Below are positions 43,056 through 51,846 of a stretch of DNA of 64,000 bases, piece by piece (position 1 is the stretch's first letter; each line of letters opens with the position of its first letter). A program made the translations under genes and the position numbers. This stretch comes from Pseudomonas sp. GGS8 (GTDB lineage: Bacteria > Pseudomonadota > Gammaproteobacteria > Pseudomonadales > Pseudomonadaceae): positions 310,001-374,000 of the forward strand of contig NZ_JALJWF010000001.1 in NCBI RefSeq assembly GCF_024168645.1. The letters run 5' to 3'. The notes below the pieces were generated by a model. It had not been told where the DNA came from and ran no database searches. It saw only the letters and a program-made list of their open reading frames with translations.

Positions 43056-43186
43056 TGTGGCGAGGGAGCTTGCTCCCGCTGGGGTGCGTAGCGCCCCCAA
43101 ATCAGGCACCTCGACTCACCTAATCAGGCCGCGGGCTGCTTTTACGACTGCTGCCCAGCCGAGCGGGAGCAAGCTCCCTCGCCACA
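43056..43186. repeat. Type-2 intergenic repeat, inverted orientation
   Basis: TGTGGCGAGGGAGCTTGCTC at the left, GAGCAAGCTCCCTCGCCACA at the right (a G-to-A variant of the other type-2 ends). The inner modules appear in reverse order relative to the copy at 38712 (GGGGTGCGTAGCGCCCCC first, then CTGCTTTTACGACTGCTGCC). Confidence 0.85.
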
Positions 43187-43212
43187 AAAACGCACTTCAC
43201 ACTGTTTTAAAC

Positions 43213-43239
43213 AAAAAGCCCCGCATCCGCGGGGCTTTT
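43213..43239. terminator. Bidirectional terminator at fadD1 end
   Basis: AAAAAGCCCCGC, ATCC, GCGGGGCTTTTG: a strong stem with A/T tails, seven bases past the fadD1 stop and also downstream of the 42652 gene. Confidence 0.9.
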
Positions 43240-43245
43240 GTTTGG

Positions 43246-44946
43246 CTAGGCGCCTACTTTTTTCAGGCCCAGCTTCTTCAGCTCTTCGTCGCGCAACTCG
43301 CGGCGCAGGATCTTGCCGACGTTGGTGGTCGGCAACGCGTCGCGGAACTCCACCGCTTTGGGCACCTTGTAGCCGGTGACGTTGGCACGCATGTGCTCCA
43401 TCACCTGTTCCTTGGTCAGGGTCACGCCCGGTTTGGCGACGATGAAAATCTTGATCGCCTCCCCCGACTTCTCGTCCGGCACGCCGATGGCCGCGCATTG
43501 CAGCACGCCCGGCAGGGTCGCCAGCACGTCTTCCAGTTCGTTGGGGTACACGTTGAAACCGGAGACCAGGATCATGTCTTTCTTGCGATCGACAATGCGC
43601 ATGTAGCCATCGGGCTGAATCAGTGCGATATCACCGGTCTTCAACCAGCCTTCGCTGTCGAGTATTTCATCGGTGGCTTCCTGTCGCTGCCAGTAGCCCT
43701 TCATGACTTGCGGACCTTTCACACACAGTTCACCGATGCCGCCCAACGGCTGCTCAACACCGGCATCGTCGATGACTTTGCACCGGGTCGAGGGCACCGG
43801 GATACCGATGGTGCCGATCTGGATGTTCTGGCTCGGGTTCACCGTGGCCACCGGGCTGGTTTCGGTCATGCCGTAACCTTCGCAAATCGGGCAACCGGTG
43901 ACCGCTTTCCAGCGCTCGGCCGCCGCCAGTTGCAAGGCCATGCCGCCGGACAGGGTGATTTTCAGGTTCGAGAAATCCAGCTTGCGGAACGCTTCGTTGT
44001 TGCACAACGCAACGAACAGCGTGTTCAAACCAACGAAACCGCTGAACTTCCACTTCGACAGTTCCTTGACCATCGCCGGCAAGTCGCGCGGGTTGCTGAT
44101 CAGGATGTTGTGGTTGCCGATCAGCATCATCGCCATGCAATGAAAAGTGAAGGCATAGATGTGGTACAGCGGCAGCGGCGTGATCAGGATCTCGCAACCT
44201 TCGTTGAGGTTGGAGCCCATCAGCGCTTTGCACTGCAACATATTCGCCACCAGATTGCGGTGGGTCAGCATCGCGCCCTTGGCCACGCCGGTGGTGCCGC
44301 CGGTGTATTGCAGCACCGCCACATCGCTACTGGCCGGGTTGGCTTCAGCCACTGGCTGGCCATGCCCCTTGCTCAGCACGTCGTTGAATTTGATGGCCTT
44401 GGGCAAGTGATAGGCCGGGACCATCTTCTTCACGTATTTGATGACGCTGTTGATCAGCAGTCGCTTGAGCGGCGGCAGCAGATCGGCCACTTCAGTGACG
44501 ATCACGTGCTTGACGCCGGTTTTCGGCACCACGGTCTGGGCCAGGTGCGCCATGTTGGCCAGGCAGACCAGGGCCTTGGCACCGGAGTCGTTGAATTGGT
44601 GTTCCATTTCCCGCGCGGTGTACAGCGGGTTGGTGTTGACCACGATCAGCCCGGCGCGGATGGCACCGAAGACGGCGACCGGGTACTGCAACACGTTGGG
44701 CAATTGCACGGCGATTCGATCGCCCGGCTGCAAATCGGTATGCTGTTGCAGGTAAGCGGCAAAGGCACCGGACAATTCGTACAGTTCACCGTAAGTGATT
44801 GTCTTGCCCAGGTTGCTGAATGCCGGTTTGTCAGCGAAGCGTTGGCAGGATTGCTTCAACACTGCTTGAATATTCGGGTACTCGTCTGGATTGATCTCGG
44901 CAGCAATTCCAGCTGGGTACTTATCCTTCCAAAAGTCTTCGATCAT
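43246..44946 (-). CDS. fadD1: Long-chain fatty acyl-CoA ligase FadD1
   Basis: 566 residues. AMP-binding P-loop YTGGTTGVAKGAMLTH, then EGYGMTETSPVA and the adenylate loop GWLKTGDIALIQPDGYMRIV, followed by RKKDMILVSGFNVYPNEL. It activates fatty acids for beta-oxidation at the inner membrane. The second of a tandem pair with fadD2; the order (fadD2 first, fadD1 second) is as in P. aeruginosa. A 376-base gap with a REP doublet separates them, so fadD1 may have its own promoter. Confidence 0.92.
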   Translation of the reverse strand: MIEDFWKDKYPAGIAAEINPDEYPNIQAVLKQSCQRFADKPAFSNLGKTITYGELYELSGAFAAYLQQHTDLQPGDRIAVQLPNVLQYPVAVFGAIRAGLIVVNTNPLYTAREMEHQFNDSGAKALVCLANMAHLAQTVVPKTGVKHVIVTEVADLLPPLKRLLINSVIKYVKKMVPAYHLPKAIKFNDVLSKGHGQPVAEANPASSDVAVLQYTGGTTGVAKGAMLTHRNLVANMLQCKALMGSNLNEGCEILITPLPLYHIYAFTFHCMAMMLIGNHNILISNPRDLPAMVKELSKWKFSGFVGLNTLFVALCNNEAFRKLDFSNLKITLSGGMALQLAAAERWKAVTGCPICEGYGMTETSPVATVNPSQNIQIGTIGIPVPSTRCKVIDDAGVEQPLGGIGELCVKGPQVMKGYWQRQEATDEILDSEGWLKTGDIALIQPDGYMRIVDRKKDMILVSGFNVYPNELEDVLATLPGVLQCAAIGVPDEKSGEAIKIFIVAKPGVTLTKEQVMEHMRANVTGYKVPKAVEFRDALPTTNVGKILRRELRDEELKKLGLKKVGA

Positions 44947-45322
44947 GGAAGCCCACTCCTCAGCAACGCGAATTCAACACCGCATTTGATGCGATTATTA
45001 TTGGTGTGTTTTATAGGTGAGTCTGGCTTTACACAGGCCGAGAAGTCACAAAGCGCGCCGAGAGTAGCAGCTTTGCCAAGGGCCGACTAGAGCCTAAATC
45101 AGCCTCCACAGTCACTTTAATGACTCAAGACAAATAAGCAGTCATTTTAGAGCAAAAAACCTATAAACCTTTGAAAGCCGCTGAAATCGGGACTTTCATC
45201 CTCATAAAATCTTCGCGGGCAAGCCTCGCTCCTACTGTTCGCGTCATTCATGAAATGAACGCCACTGAACCTGTGGGAGCGAGGCTTGCCCGCGATCCGC
45301 GCGAAGCGCGGCCCTTCAACGA
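44947..45322. other. Intergenic region between fadD2 and fadD1
   Basis: 376 bases without a gene. It holds an AT-rich stretch (45100-45180, with TCAAGACAAATAAGCAGTCA), a REP doublet at 45211-45296, and then GATCCGCGCGAAGCGCGG just past fadD2's stop, a small hairpin. A fadD1 promoter could lie in the AT-rich part; I see no PsrA-type palindrome. Confidence 0.6.
45211..45296. repeat. REP doublet with palindromic loop
   Basis: CTTCGCGGGCAAGCCTCGCT at the left and GAGCGAGGCTTGCCCGCGAT at the right. The loop contains the further palindrome GCGTCATTCATGAAATGAACGC. Situated in the fadD2-fadD1 gap. Confidence 0.88.
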
Positions 45323-47011
45323 TCAGGCGATATCACGCAACTCCCGCCGCAAAATCTTGCCCACCGGCGTCATCGGCAACGACTCACGCAATACGATGTG
45401 CTTGGGTACTTTGTACGCCGTGAAGTTTTCCTTGCAGTAGGCCTTCAGCTCTTCAAGGCTGACCCCCGACTCACGGGCCACCACAAACAACTTCACCGCC
45501 TCCCCCGAACGCTCGTCCGGCACGCCGATCACCGCGCAGTTGGCGACTTTCGGATGGGCCATCACCACGTCTTCGATCTCGTTCGGGTACACGTTGAAGC
45601 CCGAGACGATGATCATGTCTTTCTTGCGATCGACAATGCGCACGAAACCGTCCGGGTCGATCACCGCAATATCGCCGGACTTGAACCAGCCCTCGGCATC
45701 CAGCACTTCGGCGGTGGCTTCGGGTTTGAGCCAGTAACCCTTCATGATCTGCGGACCCTTGATGCACAGTTCGCCACGTTCACCCAGCGGCTGCTCGACG
45801 CCTTCATCGTTGATCACTTTCAGGGTCGTGCCCGGCACCGGCAGGCCGACCGTGCCTATGCGCGACTTCTCGCCGTAAGGGTTGGTGCAGGCCACTGGCG
45901 AGGTTTCGGTCAGGCCGTAACCTTCAGTGATCCGACAACCGGTGAGCTGTTCCCAGCGCTCGGCGGTGGCCTTGACCAGCGCCGTGCCGCCGGAGTTGGT
46001 GAGTTTGAGACTGGAGCAATCCAGGGTCTTGAAGTCGGGATGGTCCATCAGTGCGACGAACAGCGTGTTGAGCCCCAGCAGCGCCGAGAATCGCCAGTTC
46101 TTCAGTTCCTTGATGAAGCCCTTGATGTCCCGTGGATTGGTGATCAGCACGTTGTGGTTGCCGGTCACCATCATGCACATGCAGTTCGCCGTGAAGGCAT
46201 AGATGTGGTACAGCGGCAGCGGCGCGATCATCACTTCCTGGCCTTCGCGCAGCAGCGGCTGACCGTCGGTACCCAGCTGGCTGAGGCATGCCCGCGCCTG
46301 CTGCATGTTCGCCACCAGGTTGCCGTGGGTCAGCATCGCGCCCTTGGCCAGCCCGGTGGTGCCGCCGGTGTATTGCAGCACGGCGATGTCGCCGAGACCG
46401 ACGTTCAGCGGTTTGATGCCCAGGCCCCGGCCCAGACGTAGCGCACTCTTGAAGGAAAAGGCCTGGGGCAGTGAATAATCCGGGACCATTTTCTTGACCT
46501 TGGCGACCACGGTATTGATCAGCCAGCCCTTGGCGGTGGGCATCAGGTCGCCCATCTTCGCTTCGATCAGGTACTGGATGTCGGTGTCAGGCAGCACTTC
46601 CTGGACCTTCTGTCCGAACACGTTCAGGTACACCAGCGCCCGGGCACCGGAGTCCTTGAACTGATGACGCATCTCCCGCGCGGTGTACAGCGGGTTGGTG
46701 TTGACCACGATCAGCCCGGCACGCAAGGCGCCGAACACGGCGATCGGGTAATGCAGGACGTTGGGCATCTGCACCGCGATGCGATCCCCCGGCACCAGGT
46801 CGGTGTGGGCTTGCAGGTAACCGGCGAACGCGGCGCTATAGCGTTCCAGCTCGGCATAAGTCAGGGTCACACCCATGTTGCTGAATGCCGGGCGGTCAGC
46901 AAATTTCTTGCAGGAACGCTCGAACACCTCGATCACCGACTTATAGGCCCCGAGGTCGATATCCAGGGGCACGCCGGCCGGGCGTTTGTCATTCCAGAAA
47001 TCAGGTTGCAT
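45323..47011 (-). CDS. fadD2: Long-chain fatty acyl-CoA ligase FadD2
   Basis: 562 residues from the ATG at 47011 (MQPDFWNDKRPAGVPLDIDL); an upstream start at 47026 adds five. P-loop YTGGTTGLAKGAMLTH, then EGYGLTETSPVA and GWFKSGDIAVIDPDGFVRIV, RKKDMIIVSGFNVYPNEI. A paralogue of the adjacent FadD1, with differing chain-length preference reported for the P. aeruginosa pair. Divergent from the alpha/beta hydrolase gene, 231 bases away. Confidence 0.92.
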   Translation of the reverse strand: MQPDFWNDKRPAGVPLDIDLGAYKSVIEVFERSCKKFADRPAFSNMGVTLTYAELERYSAAFAGYLQAHTDLVPGDRIAVQMPNVLHYPIAVFGALRAGLIVVNTNPLYTAREMRHQFKDSGARALVYLNVFGQKVQEVLPDTDIQYLIEAKMGDLMPTAKGWLINTVVAKVKKMVPDYSLPQAFSFKSALRLGRGLGIKPLNVGLGDIAVLQYTGGTTGLAKGAMLTHGNLVANMQQARACLSQLGTDGQPLLREGQEVMIAPLPLYHIYAFTANCMCMMVTGNHNVLITNPRDIKGFIKELKNWRFSALLGLNTLFVALMDHPDFKTLDCSSLKLTNSGGTALVKATAERWEQLTGCRITEGYGLTETSPVACTNPYGEKSRIGTVGLPVPGTTLKVINDEGVEQPLGERGELCIKGPQIMKGYWLKPEATAEVLDAEGWFKSGDIAVIDPDGFVRIVDRKKDMIIVSGFNVYPNEIEDVVMAHPKVANCAVIGVPDERSGEAVKLFVVARESGVSLEELKAYCKENFTAYKVPKHIVLRESLPMTPVGKILRRELRDIA

Positions 47012-47242
47012 TGTTCTTGTCCTCATTACCTGAATCTATCCGAGGCCGCTTTTTCTATCACTTCTGAAAAGCGGTGCTTCCCGGACACTAGCAGCTATGG
47101 TGAATCAGGCAAATATGCGCACGGTCCTCATTGATCCCGTGAATCTTACTGCCCCGGCGCGGACTGATCAGACCGCGCGCGGGATGCGCTATACAATGCA
47201 ACGAGGCCCATCCCCCATGCCGCCCCATGCAAAGGAATCGCC

Positions 47243-48187
47243 ATGATCCATGACACTTTCTGGCTGACCGCGAGCGACCGCAGCCGCCTCTACGTCAACC
47301 AGTGGCTGCCGGCTGCGCCGCTCAAAGCCGTGATCCTGCTGGTCCACGGCATGGCGGAACACAGCGGTCGCTACGCTCGTCTGGCAGAAAAGCTCTGCGA
47401 ACAGGGCTACGGTGTTTACGCACCGGACCTGCGTGGACATGGCAAAACCGCCGACAACGGCACGCTGGGCCACTTCGCCGACAACGATGGCTGGTGCAAA
47501 GTGGTCGGTGACCTGGCCAGCCTCAACCAACATATCGGCCAGCAGCATCCCGGCGTGCCGATCGTGCTGTTGGGCCACAGCATGGGCAGCTACATCGCCC
47601 AGGCTTACTTGCTGCACCACAGCGCCAGCCTGCACGGTGCGATTCTCAGCGGCTCGAACTTCCAGCCCGTGGCGCTCTATCGCGCAGCGCGGCAGATTGC
47701 TCGTCTCGAACGCCTGCGCCAGGGGCCCAAGGGTCGCAGTGCGTTGATCGAATGGCTGTCGTTCGGCTCGTTCAACAAGAAATTCAAACCGGCACGCACC
47801 TCGTTCGACTGGCTGAGCCGCGACCCGGCCGAGGTCGACAAGTACGCCAACGACCCACTCTGCGGCTTTCGCTGCACCAATCAATTGTGGATCGATTTGC
47901 TCGGCGGCTTGCAGCAAATCAGCAAAGCGTCCAATCTCGCCCAGATCGATCCGGGCCTGCCGCTGCTGGTGATTGGCGGCGAATGTGATCCGGTGAGCGA
48001 AGGCAAACGTCTGAAAGATCTGGCCCATGTCCTGCGCGACGCTGGCTGCCAGAGCCTGCACTTGAATATTTACCCGCAGGCCCGGCACGAACTGTTCAAT
48101 GAGAGCAATCGCGATGAAGTGACTGCCGACGTGCTGAACTGGATCGCCCAGGCCTTGAGCAACCGCCGGCCACCCAGAACCGAATAG
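47243..48187 (+). CDS. Alpha/beta hydrolase, lysophospholipase/monoacylglycerol lipase type
   Basis: 314 residues. The triad is GHSMGSYIAQ (nucleophile Ser), GGECDPVSEG (Asp) and PQARHELFNE (His), with the oxyanion strand LVHGMAEHSGRYARLA, all as in Hydrolase_4 (monoglyceride lipase/PldB-like) proteins. It probably releases fatty acids for the divergent fadD genes. Its neighbour 43 bases downstream is a MaoC protein. The same neighbourhood occurs next to fadD1-fadD2 in P. aeruginosa. Confidence 0.9.
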   Translation: MIHDTFWLTASDRSRLYVNQWLPAAPLKAVILLVHGMAEHSGRYARLAEKLCEQGYGVYAPDLRGHGKTADNGTLGHFADNDGWCKVVGDLASLNQHIGQQHPGVPIVLLGHSMGSYIAQAYLLHHSASLHGAILSGSNFQPVALYRAARQIARLERLRQGPKGRSALIEWLSFGSFNKKFKPARTSFDWLSRDPAEVDKYANDPLCGFRCTNQLWIDLLGGLQQISKASNLAQIDPGLPLLVIGGECDPVSEGKRLKDLAHVLRDAGCQSLHLNIYPQARHELFNESNRDEVTADVLNWIAQALSNRRPPRTE

Positions 48188-48230
48188 TTTTTTTGTGGAT
48201 TCATTTAATTCGTCACAGGAATCGAGACAG

Positions 48231-48701
48231 ATGACCCAGGTTACCAACACCCCTTACGAAGCCCTCGAAATCGGCCAGACCGCCAGCTACAGCAAAACCG
48301 TCGAAGAGCGCGACATTCAGTTGTTCGCTGCGATGTCCGGCGACCACAACCCGGTGCACCTGGACGCCGAATTCGCCGCTGCCTCCATGTTCAAGGAACG
48401 CATCGCCCACGGCATGTTCAGCGGCGCGTTGATCAGCGCGGCGGTGGCTTGCGAGTTGCCTGGACCGGGGACGATCTATATCGGTCAGCAGATGAGCTTT
48501 CAGAAGCCGGTGAAGATTGGCGACACGCTGACTGTGCGCCTGGAGATTCTCGAAAAATTGCCGAAGTTTCGTGTGCGCATCGCCACTCGAGTGTTCAACC
48601 AGCGCGACGAGCTGGTGGTGGATGGCGAGGCGGAGATTCTGGCGCCGCGCAAGCAACAGACCGTGACGTTGCCGACGTTACCGGCGATCAGCATCGGCTG
48701 A
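48231..48701 (+). CDS. MaoC-like (R)-hydratase
   Basis: 156 residues from the ATG at 48231. The hot-dog hydratase 2 motif is MSGDHNPVHLDAEFAAASMF, followed by ERIAHGMFSGALISAAVACE (Asp and His of the catalytic pair). It hydrates or dehydrates acyl-CoA in the R configuration, linking fatty acid oxidation to polyhydroxyalkanoate or lipid synthesis. Second gene after the hydrolase. Confidence 0.9.
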   Translation: MTQVTNTPYEALEIGQTASYSKTVEERDIQLFAAMSGDHNPVHLDAEFAAASMFKERIAHGMFSGALISAAVACELPGPGTIYIGQQMSFQKPVKIGDTLTVRLEILEKLPKFRVRIATRVFNQRDELVVDGEAEILAPRKQQTVTLPTLPAISIG

Positions 48702-48754
48702 TCGCAAGCCTCCAAAAGGATCGCCGCCTTCGGTAGATCCTGCGACCCGACCAC

Positions 48755-48782
48755 AAAAAACGCCAGACTGGCTGGCGTTTTT
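48755..48782. terminator. Bidirectional terminator
   Basis: AAAAAACGCCAGACTGGCTGGCG, then TTTTT: stem CGCCAG/CTGGCG with A and T tails on both sides, between the MaoC gene and the convergent four-helix-bundle gene. Confidence 0.88.
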
Positions 48783-48798
48783 GACAGATCACGAACGC

Positions 48799-49266
48799 TT
48801 ACGAGCGTGCGCGAGCCTGGTTGCGCAGGACTTTCACCTGATCGTGGTTGCGTTGCACGCCGTGATATTGGCGCTCAACGATGTCACGAATGCCCACCAG
48901 GTTGTGCTTGTTGATTTTTTCCAGCGCTTCCTTGTAGGCCTTCAACGCGTGGTCTTCACCGCGCTCGGCTTCGTTCAGCACCGCCTCTTCATCCTTGCCG
49001 GTGAACATCGACTTCACGTCGACCCAACGACGGTGCAGATCGCCGCTGACGCTGGTGGAGGTTTCCGGATCGCCACCCAGGGAACGTACGGTGGCCTGCA
49101 GTTCGGCAGCGGCAGTGGCGCAGTCGGTGGAGCGTTGAACGAACAGGTTTTTCAGTTCTGGATTCTTGATGTCTTCAGCGCAAGTCTTGAACCCTTCCTG
49201 ACCGTCTTTACTGGTTTCAATCAGGTCATTGAGTACAGAGATCGCTTCTTTGTTGATGTCGGTCAT
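48799..49266 (-). CDS. PA2169-type four-helix-bundle protein (DUF2383)
   Basis: 155 residues, all-helical (MTDINKEAISVLNDLIETSK, then CAEDIKNPELKNLFVQRSTD, CATAAAELQATVRSLGGDPE and EDHALKAYKEALEKI). DUF2383-type proteins are ferritin-like in shape but lack a clear metal set here. In Pseudomonas they are stress-linked hypotheticals. Function unknown; no signal peptide. Confidence 0.88.
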   Translation of the reverse strand: MTDINKEAISVLNDLIETSKDGQEGFKTCAEDIKNPELKNLFVQRSTDCATAAAELQATVRSLGGDPETSTSVSGDLHRRWVDVKSMFTGKDEEAVLNEAERGEDHALKAYKEALEKINKHNLVGIRDIVERQYHGVQRNHDQVKVLRNQARARS

Positions 49267-49465
49267 TTTTCAATTCCTTGCGGTTGATGAAAGATGCAAT
49301 CAATCGTTGCACCCTGCATGCCAGCTTTGAATTGATATTTTTTACTTATATTTCAATAAGTTAATCTTTAGGCGAAATCCGTATCCGCTTCTTTTGCATG
49401 ATCTGTCAATTGGCCTGCATGCAGAATGCCTGTATTTTCCAGTCTGTTTTGAATCAAGACGACTG

Positions 49466-49705
49466 ATGATGAATCCTGAAAAACTCGAATTGCTGATTAC
49501 CCGAGAAATGCCCTTCGGCAAATACAAGGGCCGTATCATCGCTGACCTGCCCGGCCAGTACCTGAACTGGTTTGCTCGCGAAGGTTTTCCTCATGGGGAA
49601 TTGGGCGGTTTACTGGCGTTGATGCAGGAAATCGACCATAACGGCCTGTCGGAGCTGCTTGAACCGCTGCGCGCCAAACACGGCAAGCCCGCCCCTCGTC
49701 ACTGA
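49466..49705 (+). CDS. DUF3820 family protein
   Basis: 79 residues from the ATG at 49466 (or 49469). The DUF3820 core is EMPFGKYKGRIIADLPGQYL and NWFAREGFPHGELGGLLALM. The family is labelled a putative quorum-sensing-regulated factor from one member only. The residues after ...LRAKHGKP are basic. Cytoplasmic; it precedes the class V aminotransferase by 25 bases, so the two may be co-transcribed. Confidence 0.88.
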   Translation: MMNPEKLELLITREMPFGKYKGRIIADLPGQYLNWFAREGFPHGELGGLLALMQEIDHNGLSELLEPLRAKHGKPAPRH

Positions 49706-49730
49706 ACCGCCCTATCGCACCGAGAAGCTC

Positions 49731-50912
49731 ATGCCTGATAACACCCGTCGTGCCCGTGATGAAGGCTTTTGGCAGACCTTCGCCGACCGCTACGCTGTCG
49801 AACCCGGCCCCCTGAACCTGGAAAACGGTTACTTCGGGCGCATGTCACGCACGGTGGTGGAGGAATATCAACGCAACATCGAACTCATCAACCGCGGCAA
49901 CTCGGTGCATGTGCGCCAGCGCTTCGAACAGAGCGAAAGCGTCATGATTCGCGCGCAACTGGCCGAACTGATCGGCGCGCCGGCCGAGGCCGTCGCCTTC
50001 ACCCGCAATGCCTCCGACGGCCTGCAATCGCTGATCCGCAACTACAATCGCCTGGAACCGGGCGACCAGGTCCTGCTGTGCGATCTGGAGTACGACACGG
50101 TCAAGGGCGCCATGCGTTGGCTGGCCCGCTATCGAGGCGTGGAAGTGATCGAGATCGAACACCCTCACCCCGCCAGTTTCGACAGCTTGTTGGCCACGTA
50201 CCGCGAAGCGTTCGTGCGTTATCCACGACTGAAACTGATGGCCCTGACCCACGTCACCCATCGCACCGGCCTGGTGATGCCGGTGCAGGCGATTGCCGCT
50301 GCCGCCAGGGAGCATGGCATCGATGTGATCCTCGACGGCGCCCATGCCCTCGGCCAGATCGAGTTCAACCTTGATGAACTGGGCATCGCCTTTGCCGGCT
50401 ACAACCTGCACAAATGGATCGGTGCGCCGCTGACGCTCGGCTTCATTTACATCGCGCCAGAACGGCTGGCCGACATCGACCCGGACATGGGCGAGATGCA
50501 TTTCCCGGTCACCGACATTCGCGCCCGTACGCCGTACAGTACCCCGAACATTCCTGCGCTGCTGACCCTGCCGCTGGTGTTCGAAGAACATCACGCCATG
50601 GGTGGTTCCGTCGCCAAGAGCACACGACTCAACTACCTGCGCAATCGGTGGGTCGATGCCGTCCGGGGGTTACCGGGAATCGAAGTCATGACCCCCGATG
50701 ACCCGCGCCTGTATTGCGGCATCACCTCGATGCGCTTTACCCGGCATGCAGACCAACAGGCGATGGTCGAGCGCCTGCTCAACGACTACAACCTGTTTAC
50801 CGTGGTGCGTAGCGGCGCGGCGTGTGGCCCGTGCATCCGCATTACGCCGGGGCTCACCACCACCGCTGCCGACATGGATGGGCTGGTCCGGGCGCTAAGC
50901 GAATTGCGCTGA
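49731..50912 (+). CDS. Class V aminotransferase-fold PLP enzyme
   Basis: 393 residues from the ATG at 49731 (MPDNTRRARDEGFWQTFADR). The PLP lysine is in FAGYNLHKWIGAPLTLGFIY; VILDGAHALGQIEFNLDELG carries the PLP-pairing Asp-His; LNLENGYFGRMSRTVVEEYQ is the isopenicillin-N-epimerase-like start. The family includes selenocysteine lyases, desulfurases and epimerases; the reaction here is unknown. Confidence 0.88.
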   Translation: MPDNTRRARDEGFWQTFADRYAVEPGPLNLENGYFGRMSRTVVEEYQRNIELINRGNSVHVRQRFEQSESVMIRAQLAELIGAPAEAVAFTRNASDGLQSLIRNYNRLEPGDQVLLCDLEYDTVKGAMRWLARYRGVEVIEIEHPHPASFDSLLATYREAFVRYPRLKLMALTHVTHRTGLVMPVQAIAAAAREHGIDVILDGAHALGQIEFNLDELGIAFAGYNLHKWIGAPLTLGFIYIAPERLADIDPDMGEMHFPVTDIRARTPYSTPNIPALLTLPLVFEEHHAMGGSVAKSTRLNYLRNRWVDAVRGLPGIEVMTPDDPRLYCGITSMRFTRHADQQAMVERLLNDYNLFTVVRSGAACGPCIRITPGLTTTAADMDGLVRALSELR

Positions 50913-50914
50913 TG

Positions 50915-51640
50915 TCACACGGTGTATTTGTCGAAGTCCTCGGGCTTGATTTGCGATGACACTGCAAACGTGTCGACACCGATGGTCATGTGCCCGAAAA
51001 AGCCGTCTTCATTCGAGTCTCGACCGATGGTGTGAATGTTCAGGGTCGAGGCCTGGCCGCCCATGCGCTGATAAAACATATCCTGCGCATTGGTCAGCGG
51101 TGATACGGCTCGACCGCTGTACTCACGAGCGTTGAGTACCGACCTTGATGCGACCTCGGGAAAGTAAAGCTGGCCGACCCAGGCGACATGCCGCTCTTCC
51201 AGATAGTTATTGCCGGCAGTGATGCGTACCGCGACGTGAATGTGCAAAGCGCGGCCGGCATAGAACCCCGGATAAATCGTGGTAAACCGCACGATGCCCA
51301 TTTTGTCGGTGAATTGCCCACCACGCAGGTAGGTATCGTCGTCGGTGCGCGGGATCGACCCGATATCATCCACATCGACTTCCTTGTCCGGGTTGACCTT
51401 GCTCCAGCCCGAATACGCCCCGCGCGCATTGCAATGCCAGATATCGACCAATGCCCCGGCCACCGGTTGACCGGTCATGGCATCGATGATCGTGAGCCGC
51501 AGCACCAAGGGGATGCCGTCCATGCCTTCGCTGATGTTTCGTCTGATCAGTTTTGGATTTCGAAAATACGGCCCTGCGACCTGTTCGGGTGACAGTTGGT
51601 AAACCGGTAGTGGGGATGCAGCCGAGGTGTTGTCGTCCAT
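50915..51640 (-). CDS. Intradiol ring-cleavage dioxygenase family protein
   Basis: 241 residues. The protocatechuate-3,4-dioxygenase fold is shown by PVAGALVDIWHCNARGAYSG (iron ligand Tyr) and VRFTTIYPGFYAGRALHIHV (second Tyr and the His-x-His pair of iron ligands). It thus keeps all four non-heme Fe(III) ligands. No other aromatic-degradation gene is adjacent. Such single intradiol-like proteins may have an oxygenase role on catechols, but the substrate is unknown. No signal peptide. Confidence 0.88.
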   Translation of the reverse strand: MDDNTSAASPLPVYQLSPEQVAGPYFRNPKLIRRNISEGMDGIPLVLRLTIIDAMTGQPVAGALVDIWHCNARGAYSGWSKVNPDKEVDVDDIGSIPRTDDDTYLRGGQFTDKMGIVRFTTIYPGFYAGRALHIHVAVRITAGNNYLEERHVAWVGQLYFPEVASRSVLNAREYSGRAVSPLTNAQDMFYQRMGGQASTLNIHTIGRDSNEDGFFGHMTIGVDTFAVSSQIKPEDFDKYTV

Positions 51641-51765
51641 GACGTTCTCTCTTCAATAAGATGAACGCAGGTTAACGCTGGACGCACGGCGAGATGCGGT
51701 AACTATGTATCGCATGATGTCGATCTGTAGCAGCTGTCGACAGTCACAGGGATTTTCACCAGGCA

Positions 51766-51798
51766 AAAAAAAACGGTGCGCCGACCAAGCGCACCGTA
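51766..51798 (-). terminator. Terminator of the zwf-pgl-eda operon
   Basis: On the minus strand ACGGTGCG, CTTGGTCGG, CGCACCGT, then nine T residues. It is 49 bases past the eda stop and ends the operon. Confidence 0.92.
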
Positions 51799-51846
51799 AA
51801 GCCGTAGAACACACAACGAAGTGTTTGGTAAATCCGGTAAATCAGA

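Noticed and set aside
43057..45090. 677-codon plus-strand frame opposite fadD1
   Set aside because: Covers the repeat at 43056 and the antisense of fadD1, with low-complexity His/Gln-rich composition typical of shadow frames.
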